Assembly (NCBI RefSeq): GCF_039543385.1
Contig: NZ_BAABJQ010000031.1
Location: forward strand, 46,482 to 110,481
Length of the DNA stretch: 64,000 nt
Direction: 5' to 3'
Origin: Rugosimonospora acidiphila
GTDB taxonomy: Bacteria > Actinomycetota > Actinomycetes > Mycobacteriales > Micromonosporaceae
The notes under the pieces are model-generated. The model saw only the letters and a program-made list of their open reading frames with translations, ran no database searches and was not told the DNA's origin. Below, piece after piece: positions 50,746 through 58,756 of this stretch (within the stretch, counting starts at the first letter, position 1; every line of letters starts with the position of its first letter). The position numbers were made by a program, and so were the translations under genes.

Positions 50746-51822
50746 GTGTCATACAACGAGGATTCGACGCTCGTTCCCCCGAATCCGTCGCGCCGCACCA
50801 TGTTGCGCGGTGCGGGCCTGGCAACGGCCGCCGCCAGCCTGGCGGCGCTGGCCGCCTGCAGCAGCGACAAGAACAGCTCCGGCAGCGGAGGCCACGGCAG
50901 CTTCCCTAACACCCCCAAGTGGAAGTTCGTGTTCGTCAACCACGTCACGACGAACCCCTTCTTCCAGGCCACCCAGTACGGCATCCAGGACGCCTGCGAC
51001 CTGCTCGGCTGCACCTACCAGTGGACCGGCTCCGAAACCTCGAACGTGGCACAGATGGTCGAGGCGATGAACACCGCCGTCACGTCGGGGGCCGACGGCA
51101 TCGCGGTGGCGCTGGTCGACCAGAGCGCGTTCAACGATCCCACCCAGCAGGCGCTGGCCAAGAACATCCCGGTGGTGTCGTACAACGCCGACGTGACCAC
51201 CAACGCCCGGCTGGCCTACGTCGGGCAGGACCTGTTCGCGGCCGGGCAGGCGATGGGCAACCGGATCGCCACCCTGTTCCCCAACGGTGGTGACATCGCC
51301 CTCTTCATCGCGACCCCGGGTTCGCTGAACATCCAGCCGCGGGCCGACGGCGCGCAGGCCGCACTCAAGGCGACCGGCAAGCCGTTCAACGTCAAGCAGG
51401 TCACCACGGGTGCCGACGTCAACCCGGAGCAGTCCGCCATCGACGCGTTCACCCAGGGCAGCAAGAGCTACAAGGGCCTGTTCGCGGTGGACGCCGGCAG
51501 TACGCAGGGCATCGCCAACGTGATGCGCAAGTACAACCTGCACACCCAGGGGTACCACGGCGGCGGCTTCGACCTGCTGGTCCCCACGGAGCAGGCGATC
51601 TCGGACGGCATCCTCGACTTCACCATCGACCAGTCCGCCTACATGCAGGGCTTCCTGCCGGTGCTCTATTTGTACCTGTACAAGCTGTCGGGCACCCTGG
51701 TCAGCCCGCCGGCCACCGACACCGGTCTGAAGTTCGTCACCAAGGACCTCGTCGCGCCGTACCTGAAGTCGCAGAACCGGTTCGAGGGCAGCTCGCCCAA
51801 GCAGCAGTACATCAACCAGTAA
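50746..51822 (+). CDS. Sugar ABC transporter substrate-binding lipoprotein
   Basis: A 358-residue binding protein of the ribose/xylose-type (periplasmic-binding-protein cluster B). The signal has a twin-arginine motif (SRRTMLRG) followed by a lipobox (LAALAACSS), so it is probably a Tat-exported lipoprotein with Cys near residue 38. The mature part has NHVTTNPFFQATQYGIQDA and AVALVDQSAFNDPTQQALAKNIPVVSYNAD, typical of sugar-binding folds. GTG 50746 follows AAAGG. It is followed by permease and ATPase genes. The sugar is unknown; ribose, fructose or inositol are all possible for this class. Confidence 0.9.
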   Translation: MSYNEDSTLVPPNPSRRTMLRGAGLATAAASLAALAACSSDKNSSGSGGHGSFPNTPKWKFVFVNHVTTNPFFQATQYGIQDACDLLGCTYQWTGSETSNVAQMVEAMNTAVTSGADGIAVALVDQSAFNDPTQQALAKNIPVVSYNADVTTNARLAYVGQDLFAAGQAMGNRIATLFPNGGDIALFIATPGSLNIQPRADGAQAALKATGKPFNVKQVTTGADVNPEQSAIDAFTQGSKSYKGLFAVDAGSTQGIANVMRKYNLHTQGYHGGGFDLLVPTEQAISDGILDFTIDQSAYMQGFLPVLYLYLYKLSGTLVSPPATDTGLKFVTKDLVAPYLKSQNRFEGSSPKQQYINQ

Positions 51823-51839
51823 CGAATGGGCAAATCATC

Positions 51840-52934
51840 GTGACCGAAAAGTCCGTGCCGGCGAAGGATGACGCCAGCGACGGCAAGACGGTCCCGACCC
51901 AGCGGCGCTCCGCCGGTACCGCCACCGATTCATCGGTAGCGGTACCGGCGCCCGCCGCGGGCCGAGGCTGGCTTTCGTCGTGGGGCTCCTCGGTGCTCCG
52001 GCTACGTGAGCTCAGCGTGGTCATCGTAGTGATCGTGCTGATTGTCTACTTCCAGTTCTCCAACTCGGCGTTCTCGTCGTCCTCGAACCTCAGCAACATC
52101 GCCAACTTCGCCTCCGCCGCCGCGATCGTCGCCGCCGGCGAGGTCTTCCTGCTGATCTGCGGCGAGATCGACCTGTCCGCGGGCATGACCTTCGGCCTGG
52201 TTCCGTTCGTGATGATGGCCGCGAACGACGACGGCGTCCCGATGATTCTGTCGGTCATCATCGCGCTGCTGGTCGCCGCGGCCATCGGCGCGTTCAACGG
52301 ACTGGTCAGCCAGCTGCTGAGGCTGCCGTCGTTCATCACCACCCTGGGCACGCTCTACCTGCTGCACGGCGTCACCCTGAAGGTTTCCCACAACTTCCCC
52401 CGGCCGGCGCCTCAGGACGGCTGGCTGATGCACATCCTCGGCGCCTCGAAGTGGTCCGAGTTCATCTGGGCCGTGGGTCTGGCCGTGGTCATGCAGGTGG
52501 TGCTGACCATGACCCCATGGGGGTCTCAGACCATCGCGACCGGGGCGAACATGCTCGGGGCTTCCGAGGCCGGGATCAAGGTCCGGCTCGTGAAGATCCG
52601 GGCGTTCGTGATCGCGTCGACCTTCGCCGGACTCGCCGGCATCCTGGACGGCGTACACATCTCGCACTCCTTCGACCCGAACGCCGGCGGCAACGACCTG
52701 ATGTTCGAGGCGGTCGCCGCGTGCGTCATCGGCGGCACCGCGCTGCTGGGCGGCTCCGGCACGGTGATCGGTGGGTTCTTCGGTGCGATGCTGCTCGCCG
52801 TACTCCAGGACGGCTTCAACATCCAGGGCATCGACGCGACCACGTTCATCGTGATCGAGGGTGTGGCGATCCTGATCGCCATGGTGCTCAACACCCAGCT
52901 CGCCCGGCTGCGGCGCGGCGCGAAAGAAGGTTGA
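51840..52934 (+). CDS. Sugar ABC transporter permease (RbsC family)
   Basis: A 364-residue inner-membrane permease with a soluble N-terminal tail of about 55 residues and eight to ten hydrophobic segments. Typical RbsC/FrcC segments are VAAGEVFLLICGEIDLSAGM and LLRLPSFITTLGTLYLLHG. FAGLAGILDGVHISHS and GGTALLGGSGTVIGGFFGAMLL follow, the last two near the ATPase-coupling loop. GTG 51840 starts 17 bases after the binding-protein stop. The ATPase gene follows after four bases. Substrate as for the binding protein, unknown. Confidence 0.9.
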   Translation: MTEKSVPAKDDASDGKTVPTQRRSAGTATDSSVAVPAPAAGRGWLSSWGSSVLRLRELSVVIVVIVLIVYFQFSNSAFSSSSNLSNIANFASAAAIVAAGEVFLLICGEIDLSAGMTFGLVPFVMMAANDDGVPMILSVIIALLVAAAIGAFNGLVSQLLRLPSFITTLGTLYLLHGVTLKVSHNFPRPAPQDGWLMHILGASKWSEFIWAVGLAVVMQVVLTMTPWGSQTIATGANMLGASEAGIKVRLVKIRAFVIASTFAGLAGILDGVHISHSFDPNAGGNDLMFEAVAACVIGGTALLGGSGTVIGGFFGAMLLAVLQDGFNIQGIDATTFIVIEGVAILIAMVLNTQLARLRRGAKEG

Positions 52935-52938
52935 CCCG

Positions 52939-53760
52939 ATGACCGACGAAGCCACGACCACGGCGGCACCGCTGGCCATCCGGGCCGAGAACATCGGCAA
53001 GCGGTTCGGACAGGTCCAGGCCCTGCGCAGCATCAACCTCTCGGTGGCGCGGGGCGAGGTGCTGGGCCTGATCGGCGACAACGGGGCCGGCAAGTCCACC
53101 CTCATCAAAATCCTGACCGGCTTCCACCAGCCCACCAGCGGTCAGCTCTACATCGACGGCCAGCCGGTCACCCTGAACTCGGTCCAGCACGCACGCTCGC
53201 TGGGTATCGAGACGGTGTTCCAGGATCTGGCCCTCATCAACACCCTGCCGGTCTACCTGAACCTGCATCTGAACAAGGAGCCCCGGTTCGGGCCGTTCCT
53301 GCGCAAGGGGCTGATGCGCCGCAACGCCCGCAGGTACCTCGACGACATCGGCATCAACATCCCGTCGATCAACGCCGAGGTGGCCAACCTGTCGGGCGGG
53401 CAGCGGCAGGCCATCGCGGTGGCCCGGTCGGTCTACTCCGACGCACGGATCCTGTTGTTGGATGAGCCGCTGGCCGCCATGGGGGCCAAGGAGGGCGGCA
53501 TCATCCTCGACCTGATCTCGATGCTCCGGTCCCGCGGCGACCTGTCGATCATCCTGATCGCGCACAACTACACCCAGGTGCTCGACGTCTGCGACCGGGT
53601 CAACCTTTTGCAGCACGGCGAGATCACGTTCGACAAGAAGACCAGCGAGACCTCGGCCGAGGAGCTGCTCGACATGGTGGCCAACGAGTACCGCGTCGGC
53701 GGCAGCAAGGCCGGCGACCGCGGCCGGTACCTCACCGAGATTCGCGACGCCAAGGGCTGA
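52939..53760 (+). CDS. Sugar ABC transporter ATPase (single-domain)
   Basis: A 273-residue ABC ATPase with one nucleotide-binding domain: Walker A GDNGAGKST near residue 49, Q-loop VFQDLALI, signature LSGGQRQAIAVARS and Walker B ILLLDEPLAAMG. RbsA/XylG proteins usually carry two such domains (about 500 residues). This is the half-size FrcA-like form, which should act as a homodimer. ATG 52939 lies five bases after the permease stop, completing a binding protein-permease-ATPase operon. The H-loop is LIAHNY. Confidence 0.9.
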   Translation: MTDEATTTAAPLAIRAENIGKRFGQVQALRSINLSVARGEVLGLIGDNGAGKSTLIKILTGFHQPTSGQLYIDGQPVTLNSVQHARSLGIETVFQDLALINTLPVYLNLHLNKEPRFGPFLRKGLMRRNARRYLDDIGINIPSINAEVANLSGGQRQAIAVARSVYSDARILLLDEPLAAMGAKEGGIILDLISMLRSRGDLSIILIAHNYTQVLDVCDRVNLLQHGEITFDKKTSETSAEELLDMVANEYRVGGSKAGDRGRYLTEIRDAKG

Positions 53761-53765
53761 ACGGG

Positions 53766-53799
53766 CGGCGCCGGCGGTGCTTCGAGCCCGCCGGCGCCG
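53766..53799. terminator. 12-bp perfect hairpin between convergent operons
   Basis: Arms cggcgccggcgg and ccgccggcgccg with an extra inner gct/agc helix lie between the sugar operon stop (53760) and the rlmB stop (53848). It can terminate both directions. Confidence 0.75.
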
Positions 53800-53847
53800 G
53801 CCAGCCCGGCGGGTCCACGGCCGGCCGGCTGTCCACAACGAGCCCGG

Positions 53848-54933
53848 CTAGTCTCCGGCCAGCCGGCGCCGGGCCACCTCGGCCAGCGCCACCGCGGCCG
53901 CCACCGAGGCGTTCAGCGACTCCACCGCGGACGCCATCGGGATGCTCACCGACAGGTCGCAGGTCTCCCCGACCAGTCGCGACAGGCCCCGGCCCTCCGA
54001 ACCGACCACCACCACGAGCGGTCCGGTCGCGGCCTCCAGCTCGTGCAGCGGAGTTTCTCCGTCGGCGTCCAGCCCGGCGACCATGAAGCCCTCTTCCTGG
54101 CACCGCTTGAGCGTCCGGGTCAGGTTGGTCACCTGCGAGATCGGGACTCGGGCCGCCGCGCCGGCGCTGGTGCGCCACGCCGTGGCCGTCATGCCGGCCG
54201 CGCGTCGCTCCGGGATGACGACGCCCTGCGCGCCGAAGGCAGCCGCCGAGCGCACCACCGCACCCAGGTTGCGCGGGTCGGTCATCCCGTCCAGCGCGAC
54301 CAGCAGGGGCGGTGTCGCCTCAAGGGCCGCGGCCAGCAGGTCCTCGAAGGGCTCGTACGCGTACGCCGGCACCGACAGCCCGATGCCCTGGTGCAGCACG
54401 CCACCGGTCATCCGGTCCAGCTCGGCCCGGGTGATCTCCAGTACCGGGATGCCCCGGTCGGCCGCGGTGCGCACGGACTCCCTGATCCGGTCGTCCGAGT
54501 CCAGCCCCTGCGCCAGGTACAGCGTGGTGCCCGGCACGTTCGTGCGCAGCGCCTCGACCACCGGGTTGCGGCCGACGAGCAGCTCGGGCGCGTCCTTGGC
54601 CGGTGCCGACCGGCGGCCCGGTGCGACCCGGGGACCTGGCTTGCGCGCGGGCGTCTGCGCCTTCTTACCGGTGGTGGTGGGCTTGGTGCCCGGCTGGCCA
54701 ATCTTGGGTGCGCGGCCCTTCGCCGCGGCGGCCCGGCGCTCCTTGTCCTGCTTCCAGGCGGTGCGCTCGGGCAGCGGCTCGTCGCCCGAGTATCCCTTGT
54801 GCCAGGGGCGTTCGTCCGCCGGCAGGGTGCGACCCCTGCCCTTCAGGCCGGCACGGCGCTTGCCGCCCGATCCGACGGTCGCGCCCTTCTTGGGCGTGAC
54901 GCGCCGTCCGCGACGCTGTGAATTACCGGCCAT
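53848..54933 (-). CDS. rlmB: 23S rRNA (guanosine-2'-O-) methyltransferase RlmB
   Basis: A SpoU/TrmH-type SPOUT methyltransferase of 361 residues that probably 2'-O-methylates G2251 (E. coli numbering) of 23S rRNA. Residues 1-115 are a long Lys/Arg/Pro/Gly-rich basic extension, likely to bind rRNA. Residues about 117-190 are the substrate-binding domain (ELLVGRNPVVEALR). The SPOUT knot follows with LDGMTDPRNLGAVVRSA (motif 1), VVGSEGRGLSRLV (motif 2) and IPMASAVESLNASVAAAV (motif 3). ATG 54933 lies inside the end of cysS (11-base overlap), so the two are coupled. The longer frame to 54975 is less likely. Confidence 0.92.
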   Translation of the reverse strand: MAGNSQRRGRRVTPKKGATVGSGGKRRAGLKGRGRTLPADERPWHKGYSGDEPLPERTAWKQDKERRAAAAKGRAPKIGQPGTKPTTTGKKAQTPARKPGPRVAPGRRSAPAKDAPELLVGRNPVVEALRTNVPGTTLYLAQGLDSDDRIRESVRTAADRGIPVLEITRAELDRMTGGVLHQGIGLSVPAYAYEPFEDLLAAALEATPPLLVALDGMTDPRNLGAVVRSAAAFGAQGVVIPERRAAGMTATAWRTSAGAAARVPISQVTNLTRTLKRCQEEGFMVAGLDADGETPLHELEAATGPLVVVVGSEGRGLSRLVGETCDLSVSIPMASAVESLNASVAAAVALAEVARRRLAGD

Positions 54934-56341
54934 TTGCGATGCTCCAACGTGGTCCGTGGGGTGTGTCTTCGACAATTACTCCGGCCTGCCTCAACTGGTC
55001 GCGTACCGCGTCGGCGGCCGTCCAGTCGCGCCGGGTACGGGCGAGTTCTCGTTGCTGCAGGGCGAGCTGCACCAAGGCGTCCACTGTGGACGTGAGGTCG
55101 TCGGCGGCACCACCGGCGGCGGCGCCGGACCAGTGAGCCTCCAGCGGATCCAGGCCGAACGTGTCCAGCATGGCCCGCACCCGGGCCAGCGGCTCCTTGA
55201 CATCCTCGTCCGCGGCCAGCGCGGCGTTGCCCAGCCGGACCGCGTCGTGCAGCACGGCCAGGGCGCGCGAGGTGTTCAGGTCGTCGTCCATCGCCTCGAC
55301 GAACTCGGCCGGCAGCTCACCCGGCTCGACGGCGCCGACCCGCTCCACGGCGTGGACGACGAAGCTCTCGACCCGCCGGTACGCGGTGGCCGCCTCCTGC
55401 AGGGCTGCCTCGGAGAAGTCGATGACCGATCGGTAGTGCGGCTGGGCCAGGTAATAGCGCACCTCGGCCGGGCGCACGCCCAGGCTCATCAGCGCGTCCA
55501 GGTCGATCACGTTGCCCAGCGACTTGCTCATCTTGGTCGCGCCCAGATTGAGCAGGCCGTTGTGCACCCAGTACCGGGCGAACGGAAGGCCGGCCGCGCG
55601 GGACTGGGCGACCTCGTTCTCGTGGTGCGGGAACAGCAGGTCGAGCCCGCCGCCGTGGATGTCGAACTCGGCGCCGAGGTACCGCCAGCACATCGCCGAG
55701 CACTCGATGTGCCAGCCGGGCCGGCCCCGCCCCCACGGGCTCGGCCAGTAGGCCTCCGCCGGCTCGTCGGAGCGCTCGCCCTTCCACAGCGCGAAGTCCA
55801 CCGGGTCCCGCTTGGCCCGGGCCGGCGCGTCGGCGGCCGGCTCCATGGCATCGGGCCGTTGCCCGGACAGCTCGCCGTAGTCGGGGTATGAACGGACGTC
55901 GAAATACACGTCGCCGGAGCCGTCGGTGGCCGGGTAGGCGTGGCCGCCCTCGATGAGCTGCCCGATCAGCTGGTGCATTTCCGGGATGTGCCCGGTCGCC
56001 CGGGGCTCATAGGTCGGCGACAGCACGTTCAGCGCCCGGTAGGCGGCGCCGAGCACGAGCTCGTTGCGGTATGCGATGGCCCAGAACGGCTCACTCTGCT
56101 CGATCGACTTGGCCAGCACCTTGTCGTCGATGTCCGTGATGTTGCGGACCATGGTGACCTTGAAGCCGGAGCGCATCAGCCAGCGACGCAGCACGTCGTT
56201 GTTCACACCGGAGCGGAGGTGACCGATGTGAGGGCCGGACTGCACGGTGAGGCCACACAGGTACATGCCGACCTGACCGGGAGTCCGCGGGACAAAATCC
56301 CGCACCGTCCGGGTGGCGCTGTCGTACAGCCGTAGGGTCAC
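54923..56341 (-). CDS. cysS: Cysteinyl-tRNA synthetase
   Basis: A class I aminoacyl-tRNA synthetase charging tRNA-Cys, 472 residues. The first signature is PHIGHLRSG, preceded by the zinc ligand Cys in MYLCGLTVQSG. Further zinc-site residues lie in WHIECSAMC and PHHENEVAQS. The KMSKS loop is ATKMSKSLGN near residue 270. The C-terminal helical anticodon domain follows. GTG 56341 starts the conserved VTLRLYDSATR. A longer frame to 56407 is not conserved. Gene order cysS-rlmB is standard in actinobacteria. Confidence 0.96.
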   Translation of the reverse strand: MTLRLYDSATRTVRDFVPRTPGQVGMYLCGLTVQSGPHIGHLRSGVNNDVLRRWLMRSGFKVTMVRNITDIDDKVLAKSIEQSEPFWAIAYRNELVLGAAYRALNVLSPTYEPRATGHIPEMHQLIGQLIEGGHAYPATDGSGDVYFDVRSYPDYGELSGQRPDAMEPAADAPARAKRDPVDFALWKGERSDEPAEAYWPSPWGRGRPGWHIECSAMCWRYLGAEFDIHGGGLDLLFPHHENEVAQSRAAGLPFARYWVHNGLLNLGATKMSKSLGNVIDLDALMSLGVRPAEVRYYLAQPHYRSVIDFSEAALQEAATAYRRVESFVVHAVERVGAVEPGELPAEFVEAMDDDLNTSRALAVLHDAVRLGNAALAADEDVKEPLARVRAMLDTFGLDPLEAHWSGAAAGGAADDLTSTVDALVQLALQQRELARTRRDWTAADAVRDQLRQAGVIVEDTPHGPRWSIANGR

Positions 56342-56427
56342 CCCCAAAGGGTAGCGGCCATCCAGGTTCGCGGTCGTCCGGATACCTGGCCGGTGCCGGC
56401 GGGGCACCGGCGGCGACCGGAGAGGCC

Positions 56428-56745
56428 GTGGCGCTGGCCGTGGTGGAGCCGAGCTGGACCCACTGCACGTCGCCTACCGGACGGGCTCCCGGCACCGGCT
56501 CGATCAGGGCGCGGGCGGGCCTGGCGATCCTCGCCGGTCGGCGGGGAGAGTCCGGTTGGGTCGAGACCACCGGTCAGCTGCAGGCCGGCGCGTACGGCAT
56601 CGCCGCCCCGGTGATCGGCGTGCCGGGCCTGGAGGCGAGCGTCGGCGTGGTCGCGCTGGCCGCGCTCGACGCGCCAGTCGTCGGGCCAGCGGTCATCGCG
56701 GCCGCGGCCGCCACCAGCCGGGCCCTGGCGCCCGGCCAGGCGTAG
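56428..56745 (+). CDS. Possible IclR/GAF-type effector-domain fragment
   Basis: A 105-residue frame whose second half (ETTGQLQAGAYGIAAPVIGVPGLEASVGVVALAAL) resembles the end of the IclR effector domain, where a conserved G-x-x-x-I/V-A-A-P-V strand occurs. No helix-turn-helix precedes it, because upstream sequence is occupied by cysS on the other strand. It may be a small stand-alone regulator or the remnant of a larger one. No clear ribosome site for GTG 56428, and the frame is open further upstream. Similarity is by eye and modest. Confidence 0.45.
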   Translation: MALAVVEPSWTHCTSPTGRAPGTGSIRARAGLAILAGRRGESGWVETTGQLQAGAYGIAAPVIGVPGLEASVGVVALAALDAPVVGPAVIAAAAATSRALAPGQA

Positions 56746-56749
56746 CGGC

Positions 56750-57175
56750 TCAGGGCGAGTTCGTCTCCTCTTCCAGGATCGTCTCGTACAGCGCCGGCGG
56801 TGGGGCCTCCGGCCGGGAGGCCATCCGGCGCGCCGTGGCCCGGCGCGGACCGGGCAGGGCGGCGCGGACCGCCACCGCCACGACCGCGGTGCCGTACGCG
56901 CAGATCTCGACCCAGTTCGGGGAGACGACCCGGTGGTCGAAGCGCATACCGATCACGGCGTTCGCGCCCGCGCTACGGGCGTGGTACGCCATCCGCTCCA
57001 CCGCCTCACGGCGCCCCGCTATCAGGTACTGCTCCCCGGCCTCGGAGAGGCTGCCGGACAGCGAGCGGACGCCCTCGGTGAACTTGTTCTGCGGGCGGGC
57101 GGTCACTCCGACCACCTCGCCGATCAGGCCCCTGATCTGGTACCCGGGAAGATTCTCAACGGTCACAATCAGCAC
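56750..57175 (-). CDS. YbjQ-family (UPF0145) protein
   Basis: A 141-residue protein of the heavy-metal-binding-domain/YbjQ family, whose members form pentameric rings of unknown function. The N-terminal part has the family's pattern: LPGYQIRGLIGEVVGVTAR, then a helix with LSEAGEQYLIAGRREAVERMAYHARSAGANAVIGMRFD. The last 30 residues are an Arg/Pro-rich tail with an acidic end. ATG 57175 is 19 bases from the upstream fumC stop, so it may be cotranscribed with fumC. It faces the small IclR-like frame tail to tail. Confidence 0.82.
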   Translation of the reverse strand: MLIVTVENLPGYQIRGLIGEVVGVTARPQNKFTEGVRSLSGSLSEAGEQYLIAGRREAVERMAYHARSAGANAVIGMRFDHRVVSPNWVEICAYGTAVVAVAVRAALPGPRRATARRMASRPEAPPPALYETILEEETNSP

Positions 57176-57194
57176 GGGTCAATGGGTACCCCGA

Positions 57195-58562
57195 TCATCG
57201 ACCAGTCATCCGCAGCACGTCGAGGATTTCTTCTAGATCGAGGTCGTCGTGTCCCCGGGCGAGTGCCGCCTCCCGGATCGTGGTACGGGACGCCAGCGCC
57301 TGTTTGGCGATCGCCGCCGCCTCGTCGTAGCCCACGTACCGGTTCATCGGCGTCACGATCGCCGGGGAGCTCTCCGCGTACTCGCGGGTCCGCCGCTCGT
57401 CGGCGGTCAGGCCCGCCACGCACTTGTCGGCGAACAGCCGGCTCACCGCCGCCAGCAGCCGCACCGACTCCAGCGTGTTGCGGGCCATCACCGGCAGCAT
57501 CACGTTGAGTTCGAACTCGCCCTGCGAGCCGGCGAACGCGACCGCCGCGTCGTTGCCGATCACCTGGGCGGCGACCTGCCGCACCGCCTCGCACACCACC
57601 GGGTTCACCTTGCCGGGCATGATCGACGAACCCGGCTGCAGGTCCGGGATGCGCAGTTCGGCCAGGCCGGCCGTCGGACCGGAGCCCATCCACCGGATGT
57701 CCCCGGCGATCTTGTGTAGGCCCACGGCGATGGTGCGCAGTTGCCCGGACAGCTCCACCAGCGCGTCCTGCGCCCCCTGCGCCTCGAAGTGGTTGCGTGC
57801 CTCGGTGACCGGAAGTCCGGTGCGCTGCGCCAGTCGCTCGATGGCCAGCCGGGCGAAGTCCCGGGGCGTGTTGATGCCGGTGCCCACGGCGGTGCCGCCG
57901 AGCGGCAGTTCGGCGAGCCGGGGCAGCGCCGCGCGCAGCCGCTCGAGGCCGTACCGGACCTGGGCCGCGTACCCGGAGAACTCCTGGCCCAGCGTGATCG
58001 GGGTGGCGTCCATCAGGTGGGTACGGCCCGACTTCACCACGTCCGCCCACTCGCCGACCTTCACGTCCAGCGTGGCGGCCAGGTGCTCCAGCGCCGGCAC
58101 CAGGTCCCGGGTCGCCGAGGCCGTGGCGGCCAGCCGGATCGACGACGGGAAGACGTCGTTGGACGACTGCGAGGCGTTCACGGTGTCGTTTGGGTGGACG
58201 GGCTCACCGAGCCGGCGGGCGGCGAGCGTGGCCAGCACCTCGTTCATGTTCATGTTCGAGGAGGTACCGGAGCCGGTCTGGAACACGTCCACCGGGAACT
58301 GGTCGTGGTGCGCCCCGTCGATGATCTCCTGGGCGGACGCCTGGATCGCCTCGGACACGGCCTCCGGGATCACCCCGAGCGCGGCGTTGGCGTGCGCGGC
58401 GGACGCCTTGATCTCGGCCAGCGCGACGATGTGGGCCCGTTCGAGGCCACCGCCGGAGATCGGGAAATTCTCCACTGCCCGCTGGGTCTGCGCCCGCCAC
58501 AGCGCATCCGCCGGTACCTTGACCTCGCCCATGGTGTCGCGCTCGACGCGGTATTCGACCAT
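57195..58562 (-). CDS. fumC: Fumarate hydratase class II
   Basis: An oxygen-stable, iron-independent fumarase of 455 residues that hydrates fumarate to malate in the TCA cycle. The superfamily signature GSSIMPGKVNP holds the catalytic loop serine near residue 312. TGSGTSSNMNMNEV (near residue 95) and SGRTHLMDATPITLGQE with its catalytic histidine are also present. ATG 58562 with AGGA eight bases upstream is preferred over 58577. The ybjQ-like gene follows. A class I fumarase lies 1.5 kb upstream on the same strand, so the locus has both types. Confidence 0.95.
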   Translation of the reverse strand: MVEYRVERDTMGEVKVPADALWRAQTQRAVENFPISGGGLERAHIVALAEIKASAAHANAALGVIPEAVSEAIQASAQEIIDGAHHDQFPVDVFQTGSGTSSNMNMNEVLATLAARRLGEPVHPNDTVNASQSSNDVFPSSIRLAATASATRDLVPALEHLAATLDVKVGEWADVVKSGRTHLMDATPITLGQEFSGYAAQVRYGLERLRAALPRLAELPLGGTAVGTGINTPRDFARLAIERLAQRTGLPVTEARNHFEAQGAQDALVELSGQLRTIAVGLHKIAGDIRWMGSGPTAGLAELRIPDLQPGSSIMPGKVNPVVCEAVRQVAAQVIGNDAAVAFAGSQGEFELNVMLPVMARNTLESVRLLAAVSRLFADKCVAGLTADERRTREYAESSPAIVTPMNRYVGYDEAAAIAKQALASRTTIREAALARGHDDLDLEEILDVLRMTGR

Positions 58563-58756
58563 GGCTTCATCCTGCACCGGCCCGCCCGCGCGCGGCCAGC
58601 GGTGGAGACCGGCGCCACCCCTGACCAGCGCATTTCGACCTCCCGGCGGCCGCGTCGGCCAGGAGGAGCGGCCGGCGCGGAGTGGCTGGGGCAGCGTGGC
58701 GGGCCAGGCGAACGGGCCAGGGCGGGCGGCCCCGAGGACGGCCGCCCGTCGCCCCG

